DNA of 64,000 nucleotides from Neisseria sp. Marseille-Q5346. Its GTDB lineage: Bacteria; Pseudomonadota; Gammaproteobacteria; Burkholderiales; Neisseriaceae. Location: positions 124,001 through 188,000 of the forward strand of contig NZ_OX336253.1 of the NCBI RefSeq assembly GCF_946902045.1, written 5' to 3'. Below are positions 1-7,640 of the stretch, in pieces; the first letter of the stretch is position 1, and each line of letters starts with the position of its first letter. The translations under genes were made by a program, and so were the position numbers. The notes beneath the pieces were generated by a model that was not told the DNA's origin, did not search any database, and was given only the letters and a program-made list of their open reading frames with translations.

Positions 1-897
1 GACATCAATGCCAACAACAGCGGCATCAATCCTACGCCTGAAGATACCAATGCCAACTTTAATGCGGAGTTTTGGTTGCGCGCGAAACTGTACAAAGACT
101 GGAAATTGGTTGCGCAAATCGAGCCGAATATCGATTTGGAAACCGGTAAGTTCAACGGCGATCATGATGTGCCGGTCAATAAACTGTATGCCGAAGGCAC
201 TTTGTACAACAACATTAAAGCGCGTGTCGGTAAATTTGGCGCGTTCTCTTCATACGGTCGCGTATGGGATACTGAAGTAACCGGCGGCGAAATCTTCTTC
301 GACAATAAAACCCTGCCTACTAAAATCTATGCAGGCCGCCGTACTGGCAATCTGAACGACAACGCATGGGGCATTGGCGGCCGCCGCAGACATTTTGCCG
401 CGGTGCAAAGCATGTTGCCTGTGAATGAGAATATCAACGTCGGCGCAACCGTCAGCTACATGAAAGACATCGATGTACGTGGTGCGAAGAAAAATGCGGT
501 CTTCGGAGAAATCGGTACGGACATCAAATTTAATGACGATTGGCATTGGATGGCCGCAGTCAGCAAGTCCAATATCAAAGCCTATAATGATGCCGGACAA
601 AAAATCAAAAATGACGGAGTGTTCACTGAAGTGCGCTATAAATCAGCCGACTGGAACGTCCGCAATTCTTACGACGTATTCTTGAACTACCGCCGTGTCG
701 GTTCGTTGTCCGGTGTCTCTTCTGTTGAGGATTACAGCAAAAACGTCCAAGGCGTGCAAATCGGTGCGACCTATATTCCTTGGAAAAACTGGAAACTCAA
801 AGGCTTCTATTTGGCCGGCAAACAGGTTACGCCTACTGTCGGCACGTATAAGCAGGACGTAAACGTTATTCGTGGTCAGTTAGAATATAAATTTTAA
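1..897 (+). CDS. Porin-like outer-membrane beta-barrel protein, 3' part
   Basis: The frame is open from the first base, so the gene starts upstream of the window; 298 residues are visible. The protein alternates short amphipathic strands with polar turns, is rich in Gly, Asn, Tyr and Trp, and ends in a strand closing with Tyr-Lys-Phe, the C-terminal aromatic signature recognised by the BAM machinery. These features support an outer-membrane barrel, probably a channel or porin. It does not look like the classical neisserial PorA/PorB, and I cannot assign a substrate. A strong hairpin terminator follows directly. No internal frameshift is visible. Alternative: a barrel enzyme or adhesin, which the missing N-terminus prevents excluding. 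Confidence 0.7.
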   Translation, partial: DINANNSGINPTPEDTNANFNAEFWLRAKLYKDWKLVAQIEPNIDLETGKFNGDHDVPVNKLYAEGTLYNNIKARVGKFGAFSSYGRVWDTEVTGGEIFFDNKTLPTKIYAGRRTGNLNDNAWGIGGRRRHFAAVQSMLPVNENINVGATVSYMKDIDVRGAKKNAVFGEIGTDIKFNDDWHWMAAVSKSNIKAYNDAGQKIKNDGVFTEVRYKSADWNVRNSYDVFLNYRRVGSLSGVSSVEDYSKNVQGVQIGATYIPWKNWKLKGFYLAGKQVTPTVGTYKQDVNVIRGQLEYKF

Positions 898-910
898 TCA
901 TCACAAATAA

Positions 911-940
911 AAAACAGGCAGGATGTCCTGCCTGTTTTTA
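911..940 (+). terminator. Rho-independent terminator of the porin-like gene
   Basis: Perfect arms AAAACAGGCAGGA / TCCTGCCTGTTTT around a two-base loop, ending in a T run, 14 bases after the stop codon. An imperfect DUS palindrome follows at 944-961. Confidence 0.85.
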
Positions 941-978
941 GTTTTCAGACGGCCGCCTGAAACAATGGATGAAACGCT

Positions 979-1380
979 TTACCAGCTATCTCGCTTCATA
1001 CGGTCAAGCTGACGGCGGTCGCGTTTGGTTGGGCGTCCGTCCGGATAAGCGGCACTGATGCGGCTGGCTTGGTCGAGCTGTTTTTGAGCTTCGCGTTCGG
1101 CAGCCGTTTTCATGTCTTCTTCGTAGAGTAAACGCGCTTCCGGTGCCGGTCGGCGTTGATGATTGAGCGCGGCAACTTTGAATTTGTAGGGAAGGGAGTT
1201 CAAAGTCATATCGATGGTGTCGCCGGCAGAAATATTTTTGCTGTTTTTCACCTTCGAGCCGTTTACCAAAACCCTGCCCAGCTCAATATGTTTTTGTGCC
1301 AGCGCGCGGGTCTTGAAAAAGCGCGCGGCCCACAGCCATTTGTCCAAGCGCATGGACGAATTGTCATGATCGTTTTTCAT
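979..1380 (-). CDS. hslR: Hsp15-type RNA-binding S4-domain protein
   Basis: 133 aa. Residues about 10-70 form an S4 RNA-binding domain with the family motif RLDKWLWAARFFKTR, followed by the GRVLVNGSKVK segment. The tail is rich in Lys/Arg and ends in RDRRQLDRMKRDSW, as in Hsp15. In E. coli Hsp15 binds 50S subunits still carrying a peptidyl-tRNA after premature dissociation and helps recycle them. The start ATG at 1380 has AACAGG close upstream; a second ATG at 1353 directly begins the S4 domain and is possible. It is transcribed alone, convergent with the porin-like gene. Confidence 0.88.
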   Translation of the reverse strand: MKNDHDNSSMRLDKWLWAARFFKTRALAQKHIELGRVLVNGSKVKNSKNISAGDTIDMTLNSLPYKFKVAALNHQRRPAPEARLLYEEDMKTAAEREAQKQLDQASRISAAYPDGRPTKRDRRQLDRMKRDSW

Positions 1381-1470
1381 AGCCTGTTTGAAATGATTGA
1401 ACTGAATTGAAGTTTATCATAAGATACGGCACTTCATTCGTTTAGTGCAGATATACTATTTCTTTGTTAA

Positions 1471-1482
1471 AGGCCGTCTGAA
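1471..1482 (+). repeat. DNA uptake sequence (AG-DUS), single copy
   Basis: AGGCCGTCTGAA in the accA upstream region. Closer to accA, ATACGC (1533-1538) and GCGTAT (1546-1551) form a 6-bp dyad with a 7-base spacer; no operator can be named. Confidence 0.9.
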
Positions 1483-1584
1483 AGATTTTTTATTGCAAAA
1501 GATGGCAGTTTCCCTTTGAGAAATGCTGTCAAATACGCCTGATTAGCGTATCATGTCAGCAACCGTTACCGAGAGCTTTGTTTT

Positions 1585-2544
1585 ATGAAACCCGTTTTTT
1601 TGGACTTCGAACAACCCATCGCCGAATTAACCAATAAAATCGACGAGTTGCGATTCGTACAAGACGAATCTGCCGTTGATATTTCCGACGAGATTGCCAG
1701 ACTGCAAAAGAAAAGCAGTGAGTTGACCAAGTCGATTTTCAGCAAGCTGACTCCGGCTCAAATTTCACAAGTGTCCCGCCATCCGCAACGTCCTTATACT
1801 TTGGACTATATCAACGGTATTTTTACCGATTTTGAAGAATTGCACGGCGACCGCCATTATTCTGACGATCATGCCATTGTCGGCGGTTTGGCGCGTTTCA
1901 ACGGCCAAAGCGTGATGGTTATTGGTCATCAAAAAGGCCGCGATACCAAAGAAAAAATCCGCCGCAATTTCGGTATGCCGCGTCCTGAGGGTTACCGTAA
2001 AGCACTGCGCTTGATGCAGACTGCCGAAAAATTCAATATTCCGGTCATGACCTTTGTCGATACCCCGGGCGCGTATCCGGGCATTGGTGCGGAAGAACGC
2101 GGCCAGTCTGAAGCCATCGGCCGTAATTTGTACGAACTGACCCGCCTGCATGTGCCGGTATTGTGCACCATCATTGGCGAAGGCGGCTCGGGTGGCGCTT
2201 TGGCAGTGGCTGTCGGCGACTACGTCAATATGCTGCAATACTCGACTTATTCGGTGATTTCTCCCGAAGGTTGCGCCTCTATTCTTTGGAAAACTGCTGA
2301 AAAAGCAGCAGATGCCGCGCAAGCATTGGGTATTACCGCCAAACGCTTGCAAGAGTTGGATGTCATCGATAAAGTAATTGATGAGCCTTTAGGTGGCGCA
2401 CACCGTGATTTTGAAACTACGATGAAAAACGTCAAAACCGTTTTGGAACAGCAATTAAGCGAAGCGCAAAGCATGACTATGCCTGACTTGCTTTCTCGCC
2501 GTTTCGACCGCATCATGGCTTACGGTAAATTTACCGATAAATAA
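1585..2544 (+). CDS. accA: Acetyl-CoA carboxylase carboxyltransferase subunit alpha
   Basis: 319 aa, the same length as the E. coli protein. With AccD it forms the carboxyltransferase that moves CO2 from biotin to acetyl-CoA, giving malonyl-CoA for fatty acid synthesis in the cytoplasm. The N-terminus has the usual helical start with [19 protein letters not shown]. The catalytic core includes [39 protein letters not shown] and [15 protein letters not shown], the oxyanion-hole region of the family. The gene appears monocistronic, with its own hairpin terminator. The ribosome-binding site is weak (GAG about 9 bases before ATG). Confidence 0.97.
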   Translation: MKPVFLDFEQPIAELTNKIDELRFVQDESAVDISDEIARLQKKSSELTKSIFSKLTPAQISQVSRHPQRPYTLDYINGIFTDFEELHGDRHYSDDHAIVGGLARFNGQSVMVIGHQKGRDTKEKIRRNFGMPRPEGYRKALRLMQTAEKFNIPVMTFVDTPGAYPGIGAEERGQSEAIGRNLYELTRLHVPVLCTIIGEGGSGGALAVAVGDYVNMLQYSTYSVISPEGCASILWKTAEKAADAAQALGITAKRLQELDVIDKVIDEPLGGAHRDFETTMKNVKTVLEQQLSEAQSMTMPDLLSRRFDRIMAYGKFTDK

Positions 2545-2560
2545 GTTTGACTGTTGAAGA

Positions 2561-2593
2561 AGCAAGCAGATGCCGTCGCTGCTTGCTTTTTTT
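2561..2593 (+). terminator. Terminator of accA
   Basis: AGCAAGCAG (2561-2569) pairs with CTGCTTGCT (2579-2587), followed by a T run. Confidence 0.85.
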
Positions 2594-2623
2594 GTGTTCT
2601 ATTTTTGAGTAATTCACAATTTC

Positions 2624-2635
2624 AGGCCGTCTGAA
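2624..2635 (+). repeat. AG-DUS abutting the tilS start codon
   Basis: AGGCCGTCTGAA ends one base before the ATG of tilS, occupying the place where a Shine-Dalgarno sequence would be. Confidence 0.9.
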
Positions 2636-3970
2636 ATGTCGCCAGTATCCCCTGATTCCCTATTTAAAAGTTTTCAAGCAGCTTTTCCTGATTTGCCGAG
2701 CCACACTGTTTTTGAAGTTGGCTTGAGTGGCGGATTGGATTCTGTCGTCCTGCTGCATCTTTTGCATCGGATGCGCGAATTTCGCTATTTTGATTTGCGT
2801 GCCGTCCATGTTCATCATGGTTTAAGTACCAATGCCGACAGTTGGGCTAAATTTTGTCAGGATTATTGTCAGCGTCTGAATGTTGCCTTGCGGGTGTGCC
2901 GTGTCAATGTGGAAAAACAAGGAAAAGGTTTGGAAGCGGCGGCTAGGGCTGCACGATATCAGGCATTTTCAGACGGCCTGAAGAAAATTATTGTTTTGGC
3001 CCATCATCACAATGATCAAATCGAAACATTTATGCTGTCGGCTGTACGCGGGGGTGGATTGCGCGGTATGGCGGCCATGCCGGTATGGCGTGATTTAAAT
3101 GAGGAGATTCAAATCTGGCGACCGCTTTTGGCATTTTCCCGTCAGGAACTGGCTGAGTATGCGCAACAATGGGGATTATCTTTTGTTGAAGACGAAAGTA
3201 ATGAAGACTCCGGCTATTTACGCAATTGGATGAGAAATCAGGCTTTGCCGCAATGGCAGCAGCGTATTCCGAATTTTGAGCAGCAAATTTGTGCCAATGT
3301 TCGATTATTGCAGGAAGATTTGCAGCTTTTAGATGAATTGATTGAGTCTGAATACCAGCGCATCAGTCCAAACGGAATATTCAGCATCAGCCTGTGGAGG
3401 CAATGTACGCCGCTTTTGCGTCGTCGACTGCTTTGGTATTTTTTGCGAAAGCAAACGGAATCATTGCCTTCTTATCACAGTATTGCCGATTTTGCCCGGG
3501 TGTTGGAAACTGCTGATCAGGCGAAGTTGAATTTGCCAGACGGAAAACTGGTCGCATATCGGGACAAGCTGTTTGTTTGTCAGGAAAGTGAGTTTCAAAA
3601 ACTGCCTTGGTGTAATGGCAGGGAAGTTCAAGGCCGTCTGAAAGATATTTTGCTCGAAAATGGTTTTGTTTTATTACCGTTTAAGGGAGGTTTGTCGGCA
3701 GAGGAGTTGGAGAAGCCAGCGGTACTTAGAAGTGTGGCCAAAAGTGATGTGATTCAGTCGGGACAGAGGGAAAAATCAGTCGAAAAACTATTGCAAGAGT
3801 GTCATATTGTGCCACTCGTCCGTAAATATTGGCCGATTATCCTAAGTATGGGCAACAAGTGCCTTGCTGTTGTTAATCTTCGGGTGGGAAGCGATGTTCA
3901 AATAGGGGAAGGCTATCTGCCTGTTCATGAAAAGTTGGTCAAATATATAGCAGAAAAGCAAAGAGACTAA
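2636..3970 (+). CDS. tilS: tRNA(Ile)-lysidine synthase
   Basis: 444 aa. TilS attaches lysine to C34 of the CAU-anticodon tRNA(Ile) so that it reads AUA. The PP-loop ATP-binding motif SGGLDSVVLLHLL is at about residues 31-43, and AVHVHHGLS and LAHHHNDQIETF are the family motifs that follow. The C-terminal part carries the substrate-binding and TilS C domains (PLVRKYWPIIL). Two DUS copies lie inside the coding sequence, encoding FSDGLK (about 2969) and GRLKD (about 3633). There is no clear ribosome-binding site because a DUS abuts the start. Base composition is slightly AT-richer than accA. Confidence 0.95.
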   Translation: MSPVSPDSLFKSFQAAFPDLPSHTVFEVGLSGGLDSVVLLHLLHRMREFRYFDLRAVHVHHGLSTNADSWAKFCQDYCQRLNVALRVCRVNVEKQGKGLEAAARAARYQAFSDGLKKIIVLAHHHNDQIETFMLSAVRGGGLRGMAAMPVWRDLNEEIQIWRPLLAFSRQELAEYAQQWGLSFVEDESNEDSGYLRNWMRNQALPQWQQRIPNFEQQICANVRLLQEDLQLLDELIESEYQRISPNGIFSISLWRQCTPLLRRRLLWYFLRKQTESLPSYHSIADFARVLETADQAKLNLPDGKLVAYRDKLFVCQESEFQKLPWCNGREVQGRLKDILLENGFVLLPFKGGLSAEELEKPAVLRSVAKSDVIQSGQREKSVEKLLQECHIVPLVRKYWPIILSMGNKCLAVVNLRVGSDVQIGEGYLPVHEKLVKYIAEKQRD

Positions 3971-4091
3971 CTGTAAATTTAGTAAGTATTAGTAATTTAA
4001 CTACATTGTGCTAAGTGTATATATAATAAGCAATACAGCTTATGTTAGAGCATCTGCACGAATAAACTTTTGCGATTAAATGTAATCTTGT

Positions 4092-4120
4092 GGAACTATT
4101 TCAAAGCGATGCTGTCTTTA
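4092..4120 (+). promoter_or_regulatory. Candidate sigma-E-type promoter upstream of rpoE
   Basis: GGAACT (4092-4097), 16 bases, then GTCTTTA (4114-4120). The first element matches the -35 of enterobacterial sigma-E promoters; the second is a partial match to a -10. It lies about 60 bases before the rpoE start, as expected for an autoregulated ECF sigma gene. This is a pattern match only. Confidence 0.35.
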
Positions 4121-4181
4121 TTGTGCACAGCACGCTTTACTATTTTTTGGTTTAAAGCAGTAAAACGATTAAAGGTTGGGT

Positions 4182-4781
4182 ATGAACGATCGCCAAATAG
4201 ATCAAGTTTTGGTGGAGCGCGCGCAGAAAGGTGACCATAAGGCATTCGAGATGCTGATGTCCAAGTATCAGCGTCGGCTAAACAGACTGATTTCCCGTTT
4301 TATTCAGGATGAGCATGAAGTGCACGATGTAACCCAAGAGGCAATGATTAGGGCTTATCGTGCGCTGGTTAATTTTCGAGGTGAGAGTGCATTTTATACA
4401 TGGCTGTACCGTATCGGTATCAATACGGCAAAGAATTTCCTGACCACTTCGGGTCGTCAGTTTTTTGTCAGCTCGGAAGCAGCCAATGAGGAAGGAGATG
4501 TTCTTGATTTAACCGATCAGATTGCGGATTACCATACGCCGGAAGCTGAAATGATGAATCGGGAAATCTTGCAGACCGTCGAAGCAAGCATTGCGCAACT
4601 GCCAGACGATATGCGTCAAGCCATTACGCTTAGGGAAATGGACGGCTTGTCTTACGAAGAAATAGCTCGGGTAGTGGATTGTCCGATAGGTACTGTACGT
4701 TCGCGTATTTTCAGAGCGCGTGAACTGATTGCAAAAGATTTGCGGCCGCTGTTGGATACTTCTGAAGATCAAAGGTGGTAA
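4182..4781 (+). CDS. rpoE: ECF sigma factor, RpoE/AlgU type
   Basis: 199 aa. Region 2 (residues about 20-90) has the YQRRLNRLISRFIQDEHEVHDVTQEAMIRAYRAL pattern of core binding and -10 recognition (read here in parts: HEVHDVTQEAMIRAYRAL), and region 4 (about 130-185) has LPDDMRQAITLREMDGLSYEEIA followed by GTVRSRIFRAR, the -35-reading helix-turn-helix. It directs RNA polymerase to envelope-stress promoters in relatives. ATG 4182 was chosen over the in-frame TTG at 4176 because AAAGG (4171-4175) is six bases before it. The next gene overlaps its regulation: an RseA-like anti-sigma factor starts five bases after the stop. Confidence 0.93.
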   Translation: MNDRQIDQVLVERAQKGDHKAFEMLMSKYQRRLNRLISRFIQDEHEVHDVTQEAMIRAYRALVNFRGESAFYTWLYRIGINTAKNFLTTSGRQFFVSSEAANEEGDVLDLTDQIADYHTPEAEMMNREILQTVEASIAQLPDDMRQAITLREMDGLSYEEIARVVDCPIGTVRSRIFRARELIAKDLRPLLDTSEDQRW

Positions 4782-4786
4782 TAAAA

Positions 4787-5335
4787 ATGAACGAAAAAAC
4801 AAATAAAGCATTGGAGTATGTGTCTGCATTGATGGACGGTGAAGCATTGACTGATGAGATGCTGGATGCCGTATTGGCAGACGAGGAAGCTATGCGCGCT
4901 TGGCATGAGTACCACATTATCGGCGACTGTATCCGTCAGGGCGCGGCGGTGAAGGTGGCTGATGAAAGCATGCAAAGCAAAGCATTTACAGTGCCTCAAG
5001 CCGAAGCTGAAGGCAAACAGGAAAAATATGCTCAGCGTGAAGCGGCCAATAGCGGCTTCTTCAAATTCTTTGCAGCCGCTGCAAGCGTATGTGCGATTGC
5101 TGTTGCAGTATGGCAATTTACACCGCAAACTTCTCGTGACGCTATGCCAGTTGCAGAGAAGTCTAATGTTCAGCCTGCACAAAATATCATTCCGGTAAGC
5201 GGTACGCCTGTTGATAAAGCAGCTTCCGAGCCTGGTGAGACTGTTGTGCCGAATGCGGCGAAAGACGGCAAACTTGAAAACCGTCCTACTGTCCGCACCG
5301 AGCAAAAAAATGAGCAGCAGACTGTTGTGCAGTAA
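4787..5335 (+). CDS. RseA/MucA-like anti-sigma factor
   Basis: 182 aa. The N-terminal domain (residues about 1-70) resembles the RseA N-terminal sigma-binding domain, with KALEYVSALMDGEAL at the start and RAWHEYHIIGDCIRQG in the middle. A single hydrophobic segment around residues 85-107 (FFKFFAAAASVCAIAVAVW) would anchor it in the inner membrane, leaving a Gln/Val/Pro-rich periplasmic tail. It directly follows rpoE and shares its ribosome-binding region, so it most likely holds that sigma factor inactive at the membrane. No rseB or mucD homologue follows; a terminator ends the two-gene unit. A GTG at 4775 is an in-frame alternative start overlapping rpoE. Confidence 0.82.
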   Translation: MNEKTNKALEYVSALMDGEALTDEMLDAVLADEEAMRAWHEYHIIGDCIRQGAAVKVADESMQSKAFTVPQAEAEGKQEKYAQREAANSGFFKFFAAAASVCAIAVAVWQFTPQTSRDAMPVAEKSNVQPAQNIIPVSGTPVDKAASEPGETVVPNAAKDGKLENRPTVRTEQKNEQQTVVQ

Positions 5336-5350
5336 AAAATGAAATCATGT

Positions 5351-5380
5351 AAAACCCTTGCTTTATTGCAAGGGTTTTTT
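5351..5380 (+). terminator. Terminator of the rpoE operon
   Basis: AAAACCCTTGC (5351-5361) pairs with GCAAGGGTTTT (5368-5378) across a six-base loop, followed by Ts. Confidence 0.88.
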
Positions 5381-5400
5381 ATTTCCGAAGCAAAACCGTC

Positions 5401-5412
5401 AGGCCGTCTGAA
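5401..5412 (+). repeat. AG-DUS, single copy
   Basis: AGGCCGTCTGAA between the rpoE operon and the TrmH-family gene. Confidence 0.9.
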
Positions 5413-5444
5413 AGCATAGCTTCAACGAAGTCAAAACAGTTATA

Positions 5445-6245
5445 ATGCACTCCATGAAACTGATTACCTCTGCTCAAAACGAACAGCTCAAACATTTATT
5501 CCGTCTGCTGACGCAGGCCAAAGCAAGGCGCGAAAGCGGTGAAACCGTATTAGAAGGCGTACATCTGCTGCAAACTTATTTGCAAAGCGGCGGTACGCCC
5601 AAACAGGTTTACCTGCCTGAAAAGAAACAGCAGCATCCAGAAATTCAAGAAATTACGGCGCAGTTGGATGAGGGATTGATTACTTGGGTCGGTAACGAAG
5701 CACTGTCTAAAATCACCAGTCTGACCGATGCCGATGATGTGATGACTTGGATTGATATTCCGCAGCAGGCAGGTTTACCTTCAGACGGCGATTGCGTGGT
5801 ATTGGAGCGGGTACAAGACCCCGGCAATGCAGGGACGATTTTGCGTAGCGCGGCGGCAGCCGGAGTCAGGCAAATTGTGTGTAGCAATGATTCCGTGGAT
5901 ATCTGGTCGCCCAAAGTGTTGCGAGCGGGGATGGGTGCACATTTTCTGCTGTCTATTTTCAGCCGAGTGGAATTATCCGCTTGGATGGAAACGTATCAGC
6001 ATCAAATTTGGGCAACTGCCTTGGGTGGTCGCAATATCGGTTTGTATGAGATGGACCTCAGTCAACCTTGCGCTTGGGTGTTTGGCAACGAAGGTAGCGG
6101 CGTGAGCGAACCGACAAAAGAGAAGGCTGATGCTTGTGTCAAAATTCCCATGTTGGGGCAAACCGAATCCTTGAATGTCGCGATGGCGGCGACGGTTTGT
6201 CTGTTTGAACAAATGCGGCAGCGTATCCATGCCCAGGCCGTCTGA
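5445..6245 (+). CDS. TrmH/SpoU-family RNA 2'-O-methyltransferase
   Basis: 266 aa. The N-terminal part (to about residue 90) looks like the L30e-like substrate-binding domain (KARRESGETVLEGVHLLQ). The C-terminal SPOUT domain carries the three family motifs: DPGNAGTILRSAAAAG, VFGNEGSGVS and LNVAMAATVCLFE. Such enzymes methylate ribose 2'-OH groups of rRNA or tRNA with S-adenosylmethionine; the target cannot be told from sequence alone. ATG 5454 is an alternative start. The string TATAAT (5441-5446) overlaps the first ATG, so a promoter at this position would favour the second, near-leaderless start. The last residues and the stop codon (QAV-stop) are encoded by a DUS. Confidence 0.88.
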   Translation: MHSMKLITSAQNEQLKHLFRLLTQAKARRESGETVLEGVHLLQTYLQSGGTPKQVYLPEKKQQHPEIQEITAQLDEGLITWVGNEALSKITSLTDADDVMTWIDIPQQAGLPSDGDCVVLERVQDPGNAGTILRSAAAAGVRQIVCSNDSVDIWSPKVLRAGMGAHFLLSIFSRVELSAWMETYQHQIWATALGGRNIGLYEMDLSQPCAWVFGNEGSGVSEPTKEKADACVKIPMLGQTESLNVAMAATVCLFEQMRQRIHAQAV

Positions 6246-6246
6246 A
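6235..6246 (+). repeat. AG-DUS that supplies a stop codon
   Basis: AGGCCGTCTGAA is read by the upstream gene in the frame that gives Ala-Val-stop, so the uptake sequence forms the end of the coding region. Confidence 0.85.
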
Positions 6247-6279
6247 AACAATAATACGATTTTATTTTAAGGAACAAAA

Positions 6280-6939
6280 ATGCAAATACTGACTTTTGAT
6301 GAAGCGGCACGCAGCCGATTGATGGAATTGTTGGATGCCAAATCCGAAGCCCACAACACCATGCGTTGTGATGAAGTGCAGGGTTTCATGATGGCTTTAT
6401 TGAGCGGTCCGGACGCTTTGAATCCGACCAATTGGCTGCCTGAGATTTTGGGTGAAGAATCTTTGTTTGATGCCAAAGAGCGCACCGAAATCGAGCGTTT
6501 GGTCATGGCAATGGCCGCCGATATGCGCATGAAGCTCAACGAGAAAATCCTGCCTGATTTGTGGTTTTATGAAGATGAAGCCGGCAATCCGGATTTTTAC
6601 ACTTGGTGTAACGCCTATCTTTATGCACTGGATATTGTGCCTACCGATTGGTTTGAAGCAGTCGATCAGGAAGAGTTTGAGGATTTGTTCTATCCGATTA
6701 TGGCTTTGGGCGGCATCTATGATGATGAGGAAAACGGCGAAGTCATCTTGCATCTCAATGAAAAAGAGCTGACCCAGCTGGAATCTGATTTGCCGCATGT
6801 CCTGCTTGATATTTACTGGTACTGGCAGGCCATCATCAATAAGCCACAAACCGTCCGCCGCGAAGGCGAAAAAGTGGGGCGCAACGATCCTTGCCTGTGT
6901 GGCAGCGGTAAAAAATACAAAGCCTGCTGCGGCAAATAA
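6280..6939 (+). CDS. YecA/UPF0149-family protein with C-terminal SEC-C zinc motif
   Basis: 219 aa. Residues about 1-180 match the acidic, mostly helical UPF0149 (YgfB/YecA) fold, with [21 protein letters not shown] near the start. The last 20 residues form a SEC-C metal-binding motif, [19 protein letters not shown], as found at the C-terminus of SecA. YecA proteins have been linked to ribosomes and nascent or SecA-related chains in E. coli; no role is proven here. Ribosome-binding site AAGGA is eight bases before ATG. It ends at a DUS-pair hairpin shared with the convergent DUF456 gene. Confidence 0.85.
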   Translation: MQILTFDEAARSRLMELLDAKSEAHNTMRCDEVQGFMMALLSGPDALNPTNWLPEILGEESLFDAKERTEIERLVMAMAADMRMKLNEKILPDLWFYEDEAGNPDFYTWCNAYLYALDIVPTDWFEAVDQEEFEDLFYPIMALGGIYDDEENGEVILHLNEKELTQLESDLPHVLLDIYWYWQAIINKPQTVRREGEKVGRNDPCLCGSGKKYKACCGK

Positions 6940-6960
6940 GAAAAATAAATAGTGAAATGA

Positions 6961-6997
6961 AAAGGCCGTCTGAATGCTTGAAATTCAGACGGCCTTT
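6961..6997. terminator. Inverted DUS pair, bidirectional terminator
   Basis: 15-base perfect arms (AAAGGCCGTCTGAAT and its complement) around a seven-base loop, between two convergent genes. Confidence 0.85.
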
Positions 6998-7008
6998 AAT
7001 GTTTTGTC

Positions 7009-7497
7009 TTAGAACAACGAGGCCAACCAAACAAACAGGATGGTCATTGCAATGGTCAAGGCGCAGCCGATTTTGGCCACGGTGCCGATGATAAAGCCGA
7101 TAAACGTACCGATACCGACTTTGCCTGCCTGCCAAGTGTCTTTGCGTGCGATAAATTCGCCGATGGCCGCTCCGGTCAACGGGCCGAGCAACAAGCCGGG
7201 AATAGAGAAGAATGCACCGACGATACCGCCGATAAATGCACCCCAAACTGCGGTTTTGCTTGCGCCGGTATATTTTGCACCCAATGCGCCCGCCACATAG
7301 TCCATCGCAGTACCGAATACGGCAACGATGGCCAAAAATGTCAGCGTACCCGAGCCAAACACTTGATAATCGCCGGCATAACCCAACAGCCATGCCCCAC
7401 CAAACATCAAACCCAATCCGGGTAAGGCAGGGTAAATAGTGCCTAAAATGCCGACAACAATGGCGATCAAGCCGAGAACGATGAGAACAGCAGCCAT
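7009..7497 (-). CDS. DUF456-family membrane protein
   Basis: 162 aa, very hydrophobic and Gly/Ala rich. The sequence contains about five membrane segments (for example VLGLIAIVVGILGTIYPALPG and FLAIVAVFGTAMDYVAGALG) and the Gly-rich repeats characteristic of DUF456, which contains glycine-zipper-like helices. Function is unknown in the family. AAGGAA lies before the start. It is 144 bases downstream of the MFS gene on the same strand and may be cotranscribed, although nothing else ties it to iron. Confidence 0.8.
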   Translation of the reverse strand: MAAVLIVLGLIAIVVGILGTIYPALPGLGLMFGGAWLLGYAGDYQVFGSGTLTFLAIVAVFGTAMDYVAGALGAKYTGASKTAVWGAFIGGIVGAFFSIPGLLLGPLTGAAIGEFIARKDTWQAGKVGIGTFIGFIIGTVAKIGCALTIAMTILFVWLASLF

Positions 7498-7640
7498 GAG
7501 GTTCCTTTTGAATTTAAGAGTGTAATAACGGCAGTATTATGGGCACGTTTTGTTATATTTTCATGAGAGATTGTGCAATAAAATGAAAAATTATCCGGAG
7601 GAGCGCCCAATTAAAATCGATGGATAAATATCTGAACGAA

